Below are positions 19,623-29,261 of a DNA stretch of 64,000 bases, one piece after another. The translations under genes and the position numbers were made by a program. The number at the start of each line of letters is the position of its first letter. Position 1 is the first letter of the stretch. The stretch comes from an uncultured Pseudomonadales bacterium (GTDB lineage Bacteria > Pseudomonadota > Gammaproteobacteria > Pseudomonadales > Porticoccaceae), in the NCBI GenBank assembly GCA_943788875.1, contig CALSSA010000001.1, positions 310,001 through 374,000 of the forward strand. Reading direction: 5' to 3'. The notes under the pieces were generated by a model. The model had not been told where the DNA came from. It ran no database searches and saw nothing but the letters and a program-made list of their open reading frames with translations.

Positions 19623-20078
19623 CTAGCGGCCGCGCTTGCGGCGGAAAAACTCACTGATCAAGTCACTGCACTGCTGCTCCAGCACCCCTCCCTGCCATTC
19701 GATCGAATGATTAAAATGATTGTTGTCCATTAACTGTAACTGGCTGGTTAGGGCACCGGCGCGGGGCTCTTTAGCACCAAAACAGATTCGCTGAATACGG
19801 GCGTGAATCATAGCGCCAACACACATAGTGCAGGGCTCAATGGTGACATAGAGATCACAACCGGTTAAGCGGTAGTTGCCCAATGCTGCTGCAGCCTGCC
19901 GCAGCGCTACAATCTCAGCATGGGCGGTGGGGTCACAGCCGGAGATAGGCTGGTTGTAGCCCTCACCGATGACGGTTTCACCCTGCACCACCAGTGCGCC
20001 CACCGGCACTTCATCCGCAGCGCCAGCATCAGCAGCCAACTCCAGAGCCCGGGCCATATAAAATTCATTTCGGTTCAC
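19623..20078 (-). CDS. tadA: tRNA-specific adenosine deaminase
   Basis: 151 aa with a GTG start at 20078. It deaminates A34 to inosine in tRNA-Arg(ACG), allowing wobble decoding. The zinc site is complete: HAE (His53, Glu55) and PCTMC (Cys83, Cys86). DEVPVGALVV and the C-terminal FFRRKR tail are typical. An internal ATG at 20057 (MARALELA) could be an alternative start. It converges on mltF with a 9-base gap and is divergent from epmB. The short length agrees with the single-domain bacterial enzyme. Confidence 0.96.
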   Translation of the reverse strand: MNRNEFYMARALELAADAGAADEVPVGALVVQGETVIGEGYNQPISGCDPTAHAEIVALRQAAAALGNYRLTGCDLYVTIEPCTMCVGAMIHARIQRICFGAKEPRAGALTSQLQLMDNNHFNHSIEWQGGVLEQQCSDLISEFFRRKRGR

Positions 20079-20183
20079 GTTATTGCCACTCTATATCGTC
20101 ACGCATTAATTTCAGCCCTTCAGCACAGCCTTTAAAATAGCGTAGAATCGGGTCTTTCAGCCGAGCCATATAAGCCAGACAAT

Positions 20184-21221
20184 ATGTCAGCACCTATTAA
20201 TGCCCACACCAATATCCAAACAATAGACATTCAACCTGACTGGAAGACTGAATTTAGTCGTTGTGTCAACTCAACCGATGAGCTGCTAAATTATTTACAA
20301 CTCGACGCGCAACAACTCTCAGTCAGCCAACAGGCCGCTCTCAGTTTCCCAATGCGCGTGCCATGGCCATTTGTGCGACGCATGGAAATCGGCAACCCCA
20401 GCGATCCATTATTGTCTCAGGTATTGCCCGTCGAAGCAGAAATGCAGCCCATGCCGGGTTTCAGCCCGGATCCACTCAAGGAATCTGATCACAATCCAGT
20501 GCCCGGTATTGTACATAAATACCGCAATCGACTGCTGCTAATTGTCAGCCCCCAATGCGCTATCAACTGTCGATATTGCTTTCGTCGCCACTTCCCCTAT
20601 GAGGAAAACCGTCAGAGCAAAGAACAGTGGCAACAGGCATTAGATTACATAAGTAGCATGCCAGAGATCAATGAAGTGATCTTCAGCGGCGGTGACCCAC
20701 TGGCGGCCAATGATAAATTTCTCGGCTGGCTTACCGAGCAGATTGCGAGTATTCCTCATATCAAGCGTCTGCGCATTCACAGCCGCTTGCCTGTAGTGAT
20801 TCCGTCCCGGATTAATCAGCAGTTTTTTGACTGGGCAACCGCAACCAGACTCAAGCCAATTATGGTTTTGCATATTAATCATGGCAATGAAATCAACGAT
20901 GAGCTGGCGGCCGGTATCGCCCAATGTTCAGCCAATGGAATTGTGATGCTAAACCAGACGGTACTGTTAAAAGGTATAAATGATAGTGCAGAGATATTGA
21001 GCGAGCTGTCCGAGAAACTGTTTGATTGCGGTGTCACTCCCTATTACCTGCATCTATTAGATAAGGTGCAGGGTGCCAGTCACTTCGATATAAACAGGGA
21101 TAAAGCCAAGCAGATTTATGGGCAACTGCAGGCCCGCCTACCGGGATTTCTGGTGCCTAAACTGGTGGCTGAAATAGCGGGAAAAAGATCTAAAACTCAG
21201 ATTGCTGCCGTAGGTACATAG
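20184..21221 (+). CDS. epmB: EF-P beta-lysylation protein EpmB, radical SAM lysine 2,3-aminomutase
   Basis: 345 aa. It converts (S)-alpha-lysine to (R)-beta-lysine, which EpmA attaches to elongation factor P to help ribosomes pass polyproline. The radical-SAM cluster motif CxxxCxxC is Cys125, Cys129 and Cys132 (CAINCRYCF), followed by EVIFSGGDPL for SAM binding and the PLP-lysine region near the C-terminus (GFLVPKLVAEIAGKRSK). Length and layout match YjeK/EpmB rather than the longer clostridial KamA. Neither efp nor epmA is in the window. Confidence 0.93.
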   Translation: MSAPINAHTNIQTIDIQPDWKTEFSRCVNSTDELLNYLQLDAQQLSVSQQAALSFPMRVPWPFVRRMEIGNPSDPLLSQVLPVEAEMQPMPGFSPDPLKESDHNPVPGIVHKYRNRLLLIVSPQCAINCRYCFRRHFPYEENRQSKEQWQQALDYISSMPEINEVIFSGGDPLAANDKFLGWLTEQIASIPHIKRLRIHSRLPVVIPSRINQQFFDWATATRLKPIMVLHINHGNEINDELAAGIAQCSANGIVMLNQTVLLKGINDSAEILSELSEKLFDCGVTPYYLHLLDKVQGASHFDINRDKAKQIYGQLQARLPGFLVPKLVAEIAGKRSKTQIAAVGT

Positions 21222-21448
21222 CCTGACTATGCAGTCATATAACGACTAGGTATTACCTAATAACGACTGTCGTATCTGTAAAAAAAGTAGCGTACAATTT
21301 CGGTTGAGGCCATTGGAGTTGGCTTCGTTAAAACAGTGTGGTTATGGGCTCAGACCCCTTCTGATTTGGTTAAAAATAATAATAATCAAAATCCTGTAAC
21401 TAACACTTCACTTTTAGTTAAACACACAAAATATCTCGGGGGAGATTT

Positions 21449-24310
21449 ATGAAATCTAATTCTTTTTGGAAATTAAACGCCATTGCAGCGGCGGTTATTG
21501 GCGGAAGTGCGATGCTTCCCACAGTAGCTACTGCAGCTGAAGCGACGTTGGAAGAAGTCGTTGTAGTTGGTTCTCGTGGTGCACCTCGCACCGTAGCCGA
21601 CTCACCAGTACCAGTTGACGTTCTGACTGCTGACGAGCTGAACAGTGCAGGCAGTAACGATCTGCTTATGCAACTGCAAGGCGCTATTCCTTCTTTAAAT
21701 GTTCACCTGCAGCCTATTAGTGACGCGGCATCTATGATCCGCCCAGCTAACCTGCGTGGCCTGTCTTCAGACAGCACATTGATTTTGGTTAACGGCAAAC
21801 GTCGTCATCGCGCTTCAGTTATCGCCTTCCAGGGCGGTGGTGTAAACGACGGTTCTCAAGGTGCAGATATTTCTGTCATCCCAAGCATTGCTTTAAAGCA
21901 AGTTGAAGTACTGCGCGATGGTGCAGCGGCTCAGTATGGGTCAGATGCGGTAGCCGGTGTAATGAACTTTGTTCTTAACGATGCTTCTGAAGGTGGAAGC
22001 CTGGTTGTTAAGCAAGGTGAGTATCAGGCTGGCGACGGAAGAACTAGCACAGTAGCTGGTAACATCGGTTTGCCATTGACAGATGCTGGCTTTATGAATA
22101 TCAGCTTCCAGATGCGTAATGCTGATCCCACCTCACGAAGCGAGCAACGCCCAGATGCACAGGCCCTTATCGACGGCGGTAACTCCGACGTAACAGTCCC
22201 AGCACAGATTTGGGGTGCTCCAATCATCGATGATGATGTGACTTTCTTCTTCAACTCTGGCCTGGATCTGGGCAACGGTTCTGAAGTTTATATGTTTGGT
22301 AACTACTCCGAGCGCGACGTGGATGGTGGTTTCTACTACCGTAATCCAAATGATCGTTCTGGCGTATTCACCTATGATTGGGACAACAATACCGCAGGCA
22401 GAACCAATGTTGACGGTGTAGCCATAAATGCCGCTGGCCAGACTAAGAAAGAGTTTGACGATGATGACAATTTTGTCCAGCTGGGTACCGAAGATGACTA
22501 CACATATAGACTGGTTGATGACATAAATGGTGACTGTGGCGCCGACGTTGCTGCTGCCGGTATCACCAACATTCGCGAAGTGCGGGCTGACGCAAGCGAT
22601 TCTGATCCTGTCGGGACACAAGAAACCCTAAATGGGTATCGAGATGCCCTGATAGCTTCAGAAGAGTGCTACATCCATAATGAGACGGCTCCAGGTGGAT
22701 ACACTCCTCGCTTTATCGGTAATATTGCAGACACCTCCTTTACGGCCGGTGTTCGCGGTGAACTTTCCAACGGAATGCTTGCCGGATACTCCTATGACCT
22801 GAGCGGTTCTGTTGGCCGTAGCGAAGCAGATTTCGGCCTGAATAATACAGTCAACCCCTCTTTTGGTGGTAACACTCAGCGCGACTTCTCTACTGGTAGC
22901 TACATTCAGTTGGCGAAAACCTTCAATTTTGATCTGCAGAAGCAATTTGATAACACGAGCTTCGCAGTCGGTTACGAGTGGCGTGAAACTACTTTTGAAG
23001 TGATTGCCGGTGAACAGGCTTCTTGGGATGCAGGTGAGTCAACTCAGGGTAGTGTTTCTGCTGCAGTTAATGGCGATGGTGCCGCAATCGATAAATTTGG
23101 TTACACCGTAGCTGAAGCCTCTACTGCTCCAGAATATAATCTGTCAGATGACGGGCTTGTAGAGCAAGAACTAGACGCGCAAAGAACATGGCAACAAAAA
23201 AATGCTGTCGATAAAGCAACTTTCCAGCCATTTAATGTTGGCTCTCATGGCTTTGCTGGTTTCTCTCCAGACTCAGCTGGTGCATTTACTCGACGCAACT
23301 ATGCGCTTTATGTTGACGTTGAATCACAGCTGAATGATGACCTACTGGTTGGTGCTGCGGTTCGTTACGAAGATTACTCAAGCTTTGGTGATACAACCAA
23401 CTACAAGCTAACGTTCAACTATCAGATGACTGACAATGTTGCACTGCGTGGTTCGACTAGTACTGGTTTCCGTGCTCCAACACAGGGTCAGGCTAACGTT
23501 GTAAACACTCAGACTACACTTGTTGGCGGACAGCTTACTCAGGCACAAACTCTGCCAAGCTTCAAGCTGGGCGAGGGTGATCTGCAGCCAGAGGAATCTG
23601 AAAGCTATGCATTTGGTTTGGTTATGGCACTAGGTGATGTTGAGATTACCGCCGACTACTTCAACATTGAAGTAGAAGATCGTATCGCATTAACCAGTAA
23701 CGCCGCCCCTACTGCCGGTCAAGTTACTTCTATGACTGCAGCTGGTATTCCAAACGCTGAACTTCTGGGTCAAATCAACTACTTCACCAATGATTTTAAT
23801 ACTGAAACCGAAGGCGTTGATATCGTAGCAACTTACGGTGCTGATCTATTTGGTGGAAGCACTGACTTCAGCCTGGCTTACAACTGGACAGATACCAAGG
23901 TAACTAACCAGGGTTCTTCCACTAGTGACAGCAAAGTTAAGCGCTTGGAAGAGGGTCTGCCAAATCACCGTGCAACTTTCACAATGGCTCAAAACTGGGA
24001 CGGCATTAGCGCATTTGTTCGCACCAACTACTTTGGTGAGTACTATGCAGTTCATGCTGACTGGTTTGGTAATGATGCTGATTCAGCAGTTACTGTTGAT
24101 GCTGAAATGACCTATGATCTTACTGACAGCATGACATTGTCAGTTGGCGGGCAAAATATCTTCGACCAAGATGCTGAGCGTATCGATGGCTCAGCCGGAG
24201 CTATCGGCGAAGATGTACCTGGTAATGTGCTAGGCGGAATCTTCTATGAGACTTCTCCAATGGGTATCGAAGGCGCTTTCTGGTACATGAAAGCTAGCTA
24301 CAACTTCTAA
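21449..24310 (+). CDS. TonB-dependent outer-membrane receptor
   Basis: 953 aa with a signal peptide (cleavage after about residue 28, TVATAA). The plug domain begins EEVVVVGSRGAPRTVADSPVPVDVL and includes LRGLSSDSTLILVNGKRRH and VEVLRDGAAAQYGSDAVAGVMNF. A 22-strand barrel follows, ending in an aromatic residue (MKASYNF). Such receptors import chelated metals, vitamins or oligosaccharides with TonB energy; the ligand is not deducible. An iron-acquisition type is possible but unproven. GGGGGA lies 8–10 bases before ATG 21449. The 228-base leader contains a TACAAT −10-like hexamer (about 21293–21298) and a TAGGTA/TACCTA dyad (21247–21259). It ends at a strong bidirectional terminator. Confidence 0.92.
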   Translation: MKSNSFWKLNAIAAAVIGGSAMLPTVATAAEATLEEVVVVGSRGAPRTVADSPVPVDVLTADELNSAGSNDLLMQLQGAIPSLNVHLQPISDAASMIRPANLRGLSSDSTLILVNGKRRHRASVIAFQGGGVNDGSQGADISVIPSIALKQVEVLRDGAAAQYGSDAVAGVMNFVLNDASEGGSLVVKQGEYQAGDGRTSTVAGNIGLPLTDAGFMNISFQMRNADPTSRSEQRPDAQALIDGGNSDVTVPAQIWGAPIIDDDVTFFFNSGLDLGNGSEVYMFGNYSERDVDGGFYYRNPNDRSGVFTYDWDNNTAGRTNVDGVAINAAGQTKKEFDDDDNFVQLGTEDDYTYRLVDDINGDCGADVAAAGITNIREVRADASDSDPVGTQETLNGYRDALIASEECYIHNETAPGGYTPRFIGNIADTSFTAGVRGELSNGMLAGYSYDLSGSVGRSEADFGLNNTVNPSFGGNTQRDFSTGSYIQLAKTFNFDLQKQFDNTSFAVGYEWRETTFEVIAGEQASWDAGESTQGSVSAAVNGDGAAIDKFGYTVAEASTAPEYNLSDDGLVEQELDAQRTWQQKNAVDKATFQPFNVGSHGFAGFSPDSAGAFTRRNYALYVDVESQLNDDLLVGAAVRYEDYSSFGDTTNYKLTFNYQMTDNVALRGSTSTGFRAPTQGQANVVNTQTTLVGGQLTQAQTLPSFKLGEGDLQPEESESYAFGLVMALGDVEITADYFNIEVEDRIALTSNAAPTAGQVTSMTAAGIPNAELLGQINYFTNDFNTETEGVDIVATYGADLFGGSTDFSLAYNWTDTKVTNQGSSTSDSKVKRLEEGLPNHRATFTMAQNWDGISAFVRTNYFGEYYAVHADWFGNDADSAVTVDAEMTYDLTDSMTLSVGGQNIFDQDAERIDGSAGAIGEDVPGNVLGGIFYETSPMGIEGAFWYMKASYNF

Positions 24311-24370
24311 TCGATTCCTTTGAGTCAGTTGGAAGCAGGTCAGTACACAAGTGCTGACCTACAAGAAATA

Positions 24371-24403
24371 AAAAAGGGGTGCCAATTGGCACCCCTTTTT
24401 TTT
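24371..24403. terminator. Bidirectional Rho-independent terminator
   Basis: AAAAAGGGGTGCC (24371–24383), AATT loop, GGCACCCCTTTTT (24388–24400) then more T. It lies between the convergent TonB receptor and phosphatase genes and works in both directions. Confidence 0.93.
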
Positions 24404-24472
24404 ATCCACACTTAAACAATCAATTAAATCAAAACTCCCCACTGAGAGCGGGCCTATTACTGGCAGTTGAAT

Positions 24473-25345
24473 TTATCGTCCATCCCAGGCTTTTCTTGTT
24501 GCGGCCGCTTTTAGAATCTCTCTGTTACTGTCTGTAGGCGCAGGTTCGGAATCACCAAAAATTGCCCTCACCCAATGTCCGTCCGTAGCGTTTGGTAACA
24601 GGATAAACTTGTCACCAAAATCATACCGATCGCGCTCCATCAAGGCATAACGCTCCTCAATACCATCAACGTAATAATCCCTTTTATAATCATTTAAATT
24701 ATCACCCAGCATCAAAATTAATTCATAGGACTCACTGATCGCTTTCTTTGTCGGCGTTTTATTTGAGGTATTTCTGTATACCGTCAGATGCTCATTATCC
24801 GCAAATGGAAGCTGTAAGTAACGCAACTGATTTAGGGCGTACTCTTTAGTATTTTCGCCTTGATTACGATTGGTATCATAAAACACTTCAACATTATGGC
24901 CATCGCAGTAATCTAAAAATTTACGGGCTCCAGGCACAGGAGTGATCAAATTTCTCGGTATCCAACGATCCCATGAAGCATCATCAAAAAAGTCCATTCC
25001 GTTATTAATCAAGTACCCCCAGTAACTGGCCGCATGAACTATCGTATTGTCCACAACAGCAATAACAGCTAATGGCTTGCCCCCAGTTTTATTCCGCTTA
25101 AGCGCCTGTTCAACCCTGAGAGTAGCTAGATTGAAAGCCTGATAACAAAGGGCCCCAAATTCGGCCGCTGTCGCTGACTAGGCTACTGCCCACAGCAAGG
25201 GATTTGTATGCGTCAAATTAGCATGCTCAGCCTGATATGAAGATTCAGTTTTTGTGTAGGCTGACATAGGCAGCCATAGACCACCTAACAGACGTGAGGA
25301 CATTAATTTTCTCCGATCCAGACCCTGAGTGTTTTTATCATGCAT
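24473..25345 (-). pseudogene. Broken 5'-nucleotidase/acid phosphatase, lipoprotein e(P4)-type HAD protein
   Basis: A single frame from ATG 25345 to 24473 would give 290 aa, the family length, but codon 56 is TAG (25178–25180) in the segment LLWAVA-stop-SATAAEFGALCYQAF. The C-terminal part contains clear class IIIB HAD features: WDRWIPRN...PVPGARKFLDY, VFYDTNRNQG, ILMLGDNLNDY, FILLPNA and the terminal AWDGR. The normal nucleophile motif DLDET is VVDNT here, so the first catalytic Asp is also lost. The N-terminus LDRRKLM followed by a hydrophobic stretch resembles a Tat signal. Two independent lesions argue for genuine decay. Living homologues dephosphorylate nucleotides outside the cytoplasm. 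Confidence 0.85.
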
Positions 25346-25471
25346 AAACTATCTCTCGATTTTTCAACAGGGCCCGCACACCCAGAGCCCTGATATAAGC
25401 ATAGAAACACGTCAGCGAGACTTCCGGCTGTTTCCAGCCCGAACAGCTATCCTCACTAGCCTGCCGCGTTA

Positions 25472-26614
25472 CTAGCCATTTCTGGCGCGATTATTTTCAA
25501 ACCCTTTGCGGACAAGAACCACTACCACACCTAACAGCCCGCCCAAAAGCAAAGTCAGCACCAGGATCAACGGTAACTTTTTACTATTCTTTAGTTCAAG
25601 AAACTGGGTATCAACTTCCATAACCGCAGTATTCAATGCAAAGGGGGAAGCTTCTACGGCAGCTGCAAATTGTCCATAGGAAACATCATTCTCAAGCTTG
25701 GTCAAATCGCTTACTAAAGCAAGATATTTTTCGTCTGATATATATCTCTGCTCCTTGGTTCGCTTAAGTAATAAATCCCGCTCAGTTTCTATGGATTTAT
25801 AGCCACGCAGATAAAATGGAATATTGTCAGACTGCATACTCACCGACACGCCGCCCATATTTTTCATGTCATTTGCGCCAATAGCGTTGTCGGCCAGCTT
25901 TAGGACTCTGGCGATTTGCGCCTGCTCCTGTAAAAACAAAGCGTGAACTTGTATCTCTAAATCAATCGATTGCTTTGCCACCTTTATTTTTGATATAGCC
26001 TCTTCTTTTTGGTCGTTAATCCTTGTCTCAAGGGCGCGCAGGAAGGCATTCAGGCGTTTAAGATTATCGCGATTAAAGTTTTCAGAAACTAACGCCAGAG
26101 TCTCATTTAAAATAACGTCGGCTTCCGCTTGATTATCCCAGGACACAGAGAGACTATATTCGCCCTCTTTTTTACTCGGGCCAGTAATATCAAACATCTG
26201 CATTAACGTTATCAGGTAGGCGTTCTTTTGCTTCTCAGTACCTTTGAAATTCTGGTATTTACTGGAATATTTCATGATCACAGCCGATAACTCATCGTTA
26301 TCATTAAACTCAGCCATAAAGTATTTGAACAGAACGTCGCCTTCAACCAAATTAGTGTCCGGCTTTAATGATCTAAACTTTAAGGCAGCTGCAGTTTCAT
26401 TGACTACAGAAAACTCTGCCAAAACAGTTTCGCTCGGTTCAAGCAGCGGTATCGCACCGACAAATTTATCTGGGCTATAAACAAAATAAACCAACCCTAA
26501 TGTCACCATCAGCGCCATAAACCCAGCGATGACTAACTTGCCATCCAGGATAGTTCTTACCAACTCTATCAAATCTATCTCATCATCCATAATTTGCGTT
26601 GTTTGCTCAGACAT
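25472..26614 (-). CDS. Wzz-type chain-length determinant / polysaccharide co-polymerase-like protein
   Basis: 380 aa from ATG 26614, supported by AGGAG about 8 bases upstream; the longer frame to 26722 is rejected. A cytoplasmic N-terminus (DDEIDLIELVRTILDGK), TM1 (about residues 30–51), a long periplasmic helical region (about 60–335) and TM2 (about 350–372) form the Wzz/PCP layout. The usual Pro-rich motif before TM2 is weak. These inner-membrane oligomers set the chain length of O-antigen or capsule. No glycosyltransferase or wzx/wzy gene is nearby, so it is isolated; its polymer is unknown. Confidence 0.75.
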   Translation of the reverse strand: MSEQTTQIMDDEIDLIELVRTILDGKLVIAGFMALMVTLGLVYFVYSPDKFVGAIPLLEPSETVLAEFSVVNETAAALKFRSLKPDTNLVEGDVLFKYFMAEFNDNDELSAVIMKYSSKYQNFKGTEKQKNAYLITLMQMFDITGPSKKEGEYSLSVSWDNQAEADVILNETLALVSENFNRDNLKRLNAFLRALETRINDQKEEAISKIKVAKQSIDLEIQVHALFLQEQAQIARVLKLADNAIGANDMKNMGGVSVSMQSDNIPFYLRGYKSIETERDLLLKRTKEQRYISDEKYLALVSDLTKLENDVSYGQFAAAVEASPFALNTAVMEVDTQFLELKNSKKLPLILVLTLLLGGLLGVVVVLVRKGFENNRARNG

Positions 26615-26785
26615 TAAAACACTCCTAATTATCAAAAATAATAACTCGCTATCGTCAGGCCTCGTCAGCACTGCTCTGAAAGCGAATTTTGAACCCAAAT
26701 AATTGCCCGACTGTATAGTCAACTTCCGGCAAAAGCAACTGGCTAAAGACGTGATGCCTATAGCTAGAAAAATCAGCTCGGCTGG

Positions 26786-27667
26786 CTAGCTCGACTTAAA
26801 GGTGGGGTCACCAATACCTTTAATATCGGTTTCAAAGATAAACAGATTGCCTGCCTGGGGCTCGGCCTTGCGAGCCTTGACATCCATGCCCTGATAAGCG
26901 CTGGTAATAAATAGCTGATTGAGATCCGGCCCACCAAAGGAAACACAGGTTGGCTGACTTACCGGCAGAGCCAAGACAAAATCCACAGCGCCTTCCGGGC
27001 TATAACGCACCACTTGGCTGGCAGACCACTGGGCACTCCAAATATAGCCTTCGGCATCTACTGTGGCACCATCGGGAAAACAGCCCTTCTCTGTATGCAC
27101 CAGTAAAGTTTGATTTGAGATAGCCCCGCTGTCAGTATCAAAATTGTAGCGATAAATACGCCTTGATGGGGTATCGGTGTGATACATCAGCTTTCCATCC
27201 GGGCTCCAGCAGAGGCCATTGGAGATTGACAGCCCCGACAATGGACTGGATACGTTTAGCTGATGATCAAGGCAATAAAGTGCCCCTGCGCCCTGCTCTC
27301 CATATTCCACCATGGCGCCAGCCCAAAACCGGCCCTGGCGATCAGCGCGGCCATCATTGAGTCTGGTACCGGGATTGTCCTGCTCTATTTTGCGCAGCCA
27401 TTGGGTAGCCCCAGACAGCGGGTTAAAATAAGCAAAGCCACTGGCAAAGCCGCAGATTAGATTGTCACTGTTGGCTACTAAGGCAAAAGAACCCAAACGC
27501 TCTGGTGTGGCCCATTGATCCAGCTGTTTATCTTGCGAGCTATATCGATACAGCCTGCTGCCTTCAATATCCGTCCACCAGACCGCGGCACCGGTGGCAT
27601 CCCAGATCACCCCTTCGCCCAATTCATTCTCGACGCTAACGATCTCTACTAGTTTGGCGGCTACCAT
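26786..27667 (-). CDS. SMP-30/gluconolactonase family sugar lactonase
   Basis: 293-aa six-bladed propeller with family motifs LGEGVIWDATGAAVWWTDIE (metal Glu near residue 17), RLNDGRADRQGRFWAGAM, ISNGLCWSPDGKLMYHTDT, and PDGATVDAEGYIWSA. The family hydrolyses aldonolactones using a divalent metal. It is the last gene of a tight leftward set; its ATG overlaps the aldolase stop by one base (TAATG). With the neighbouring dehydrogenase, kinase and aldolase it is best read as D-galactono-lactonase, opening the product of galactose oxidation. The specific substrate is inferred from context. Confidence 0.88.
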   Translation of the reverse strand: MVAAKLVEIVSVENELGEGVIWDATGAAVWWTDIEGSRLYRYSSQDKQLDQWATPERLGSFALVANSDNLICGFASGFAYFNPLSGATQWLRKIEQDNPGTRLNDGRADRQGRFWAGAMVEYGEQGAGALYCLDHQLNVSSPLSGLSISNGLCWSPDGKLMYHTDTPSRRIYRYNFDTDSGAISNQTLLVHTEKGCFPDGATVDAEGYIWSAQWSASQVVRYSPEGAVDFVLALPVSQPTCVSFGGPDLNQLFITSAYQGMDVKARKAEPQAGNLFIFETDIKGIGDPTFKSS

Positions 27668-28302
27668 TATTTTCCCCGTGCAACATTAATGGCATCCACC
27701 ACTGCTAGCGCAGACTGATACACCTGCTCTGCGCTGGCACCAGGTTGATAAAGCTCAGAGCCAATACCAAAACCATCCACTCCAGCCTGCAACCACTGAC
27801 CGGCAACCTCGGCTCCTACACCGCCCACGGCCAGTAGCTGGCAGTTTTTCGGCAATACAGCCCTCAGGCCTTTTATATGCCCAGGGCCATAGGTTGCAGC
27901 GGGAAAACATTTTAGGTAACGGGCGCCAGATTGGTAGGCTGCAAATGCCTCAGTTGCCGTGGCCCAGCCTGGCATGGGGACTAAACCTGCCTGCAGACTC
28001 AGCTTTATCACCTCGGGATCAGTGTTGGGGCTAATCGCTATTTCACCGCCGGCACCGGCAACACCGACCACATCGGCTGCGGTCAATACTGTGCCTGCAC
28101 CCACAACACAGCGATCGCCCATAGCCTGGGCCAAATTGGCGATGCTAGTAAAAGGGTCTGGGGAATTTAAAGGCACTTCAATAATACCAATACCTGCCCG
28201 ATAGAGTGCCTCGCCAATATCCACCACTTCCTCTGGGCGCACACCGCGCAAGATGGCGATCACCGGCATCTGTGCAAACCAGCTGTGTAATTTTTCTGTC
28301 AT
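27667..28302 (-). CDS. dgoA: 2-dehydro-3-deoxy-6-phosphogalactonate aldolase
   Basis: 211 aa, KDPG/KDPGal aldolase family TIM barrel. It splits KDPGal to pyruvate and glyceraldehyde-3-phosphate. The Schiff-base Lys131 lies in ARYLKCFPA and the general-base Glu42 in GIIEVPLNSPDP; VVGAGTVL and AVGGVGA are phosphate- and substrate-binding loops. LNSP after EVPL favours the galactonate-type over the gluconate-type enzyme, and the adjacent KDGal kinase supports this. It overlaps the kinase stop by four bases (ATGA) and shares one base with the lactonase start. Confidence 0.9.
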   Translation of the reverse strand: MTEKLHSWFAQMPVIAILRGVRPEEVVDIGEALYRAGIGIIEVPLNSPDPFTSIANLAQAMGDRCVVGAGTVLTAADVVGVAGAGGEIAISPNTDPEVIKLSLQAGLVPMPGWATATEAFAAYQSGARYLKCFPAATYGPGHIKGLRAVLPKNCQLLAVGGVGAEVAGQWLQAGVDGFGIGSELYQPGASAEQVYQSALAVVDAINVARGK

Positions 28303-29258
28303 TGATCTCTATTCCTGTCGAGAGATTGATAAACGGCCTGATAGCCAGCTATAGCAATCTGAGTTGGGTCATAAATCCGTGCCTCTATACCCATAGAGCC
28401 CAGCGCTAATTGGTAGGCATCACTCAGCATCTGGCTGCCAATAATCACCACCTCTGCAGGTTGATCGCCTCGATTTAATAGTGCCATAGAGCCAATAATA
28501 TCAGAGGCAACCAATAGACCCGACAGAAAGGAGGCGGCATCCACTGCTGTCAACTCTCCATCAATCTGACGACTGCGGATAGTAAATAGCGCATTAAGCA
28601 GCTGGCCTGACTTCAAGCTCTTTGCCAGCTCAACCCCCCGCATAAACGCTTGATCGGAAAAATGATCGGCCATGGGCTGAGTAATCAAGATGCTGTGCTG
28701 CTCCAACACAGAGTAAAGCTCCCCGATGAAAGCGGTAACAAAGCTGTCTACCCGACCATTCTTTATCAGAGCCCATTTATTATGGGTACCAGGCAACATC
28801 ACAATCTGCTCGGCGTCTTTTTCAGCCGGCTTTTCAACCTGCTTTTCAGCTAGCATCCAACCCAACAGGTGCAGCTCTTCACCGCGCATCATGTCTGGAG
28901 CTATAAGAGCAGTTCGGGTTTTTAGCCCGGACAAAATCCACAGGTCCAGCCCACGACTAACCCACTTATTAGTGCCAGCAGCAATCTGCTCTGGCGTGGC
29001 CGGGCAGTCCAAATAGGGCACCGTATGCCAGCCAATATTAGAGCCAACGGCACCGGATAAAATAACCGGTACAGGGCCATACTGCTCAATCCAGTCAGCC
29101 ACCAGATCAAAGAATATTTCTTCAAAGTTATTATCTATTTTGCTGCAGCCAGGGCCATGTTGAGTGGCTAATATCTCAGCTGCTGAGCCCTTGACACAAC
29201 AGAGATACAGACGCAGGTTAGTGCTGCCCCAGTCTCCGGCAATAAAAACATCAGCCAT
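28299..29258 (-). CDS. dgoK: 2-dehydro-3-deoxygalactonokinase
   Basis: 319 aa. It phosphorylates 2-keto-3-deoxy-galactonate with ATP before aldol cleavage. The ASKHA-like N-terminus FIAGDWGSTNLRLYL binds phosphate; VILSGAVGSNIGW, MMRGEELHLLGWML, MLPGTHNKWALIKNG and FVTAFIGELYSVL are DgoK signatures. Length matches. It lies third from the right in the leftward operon, 3 bases after the SDR stop and overlapping dgoA by 4 bases. No galactonate dehydratase (dgoD) is in the window, so the pathway here is incomplete. Confidence 0.93.
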   Translation of the reverse strand: MADVFIAGDWGSTNLRLYLCCVKGSAAEILATQHGPGCSKIDNNFEEIFFDLVADWIEQYGPVPVILSGAVGSNIGWHTVPYLDCPATPEQIAAGTNKWVSRGLDLWILSGLKTRTALIAPDMMRGEELHLLGWMLAEKQVEKPAEKDAEQIVMLPGTHNKWALIKNGRVDSFVTAFIGELYSVLEQHSILITQPMADHFSDQAFMRGVELAKSLKSGQLLNALFTIRSRQIDGELTAVDAASFLSGLLVASDIIGSMALLNRGDQPAEVVIIGSQMLSDAYQLALGSMGIEARIYDPTQIAIAGYQAVYQSLDRNRDQ

Positions 29259-29261
29259 GGG

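Noticed and set aside
21247..21259. TAGGTA/TACCTA dyad upstream of the TonB receptor as a metal-regulator box
   Set aside because: Short palindrome in an AT-rich leader; it does not match a Fur box well enough by eye to call.
11899..25345. Reassigned or suppressed TAG codon, suggested by in-frame TAG in two genes
   Set aside because: mltF ends with a normal TAG at its family C-terminus, and one of the two TAG genes has also lost its catalytic Asp. Point decay explains both without a code change.
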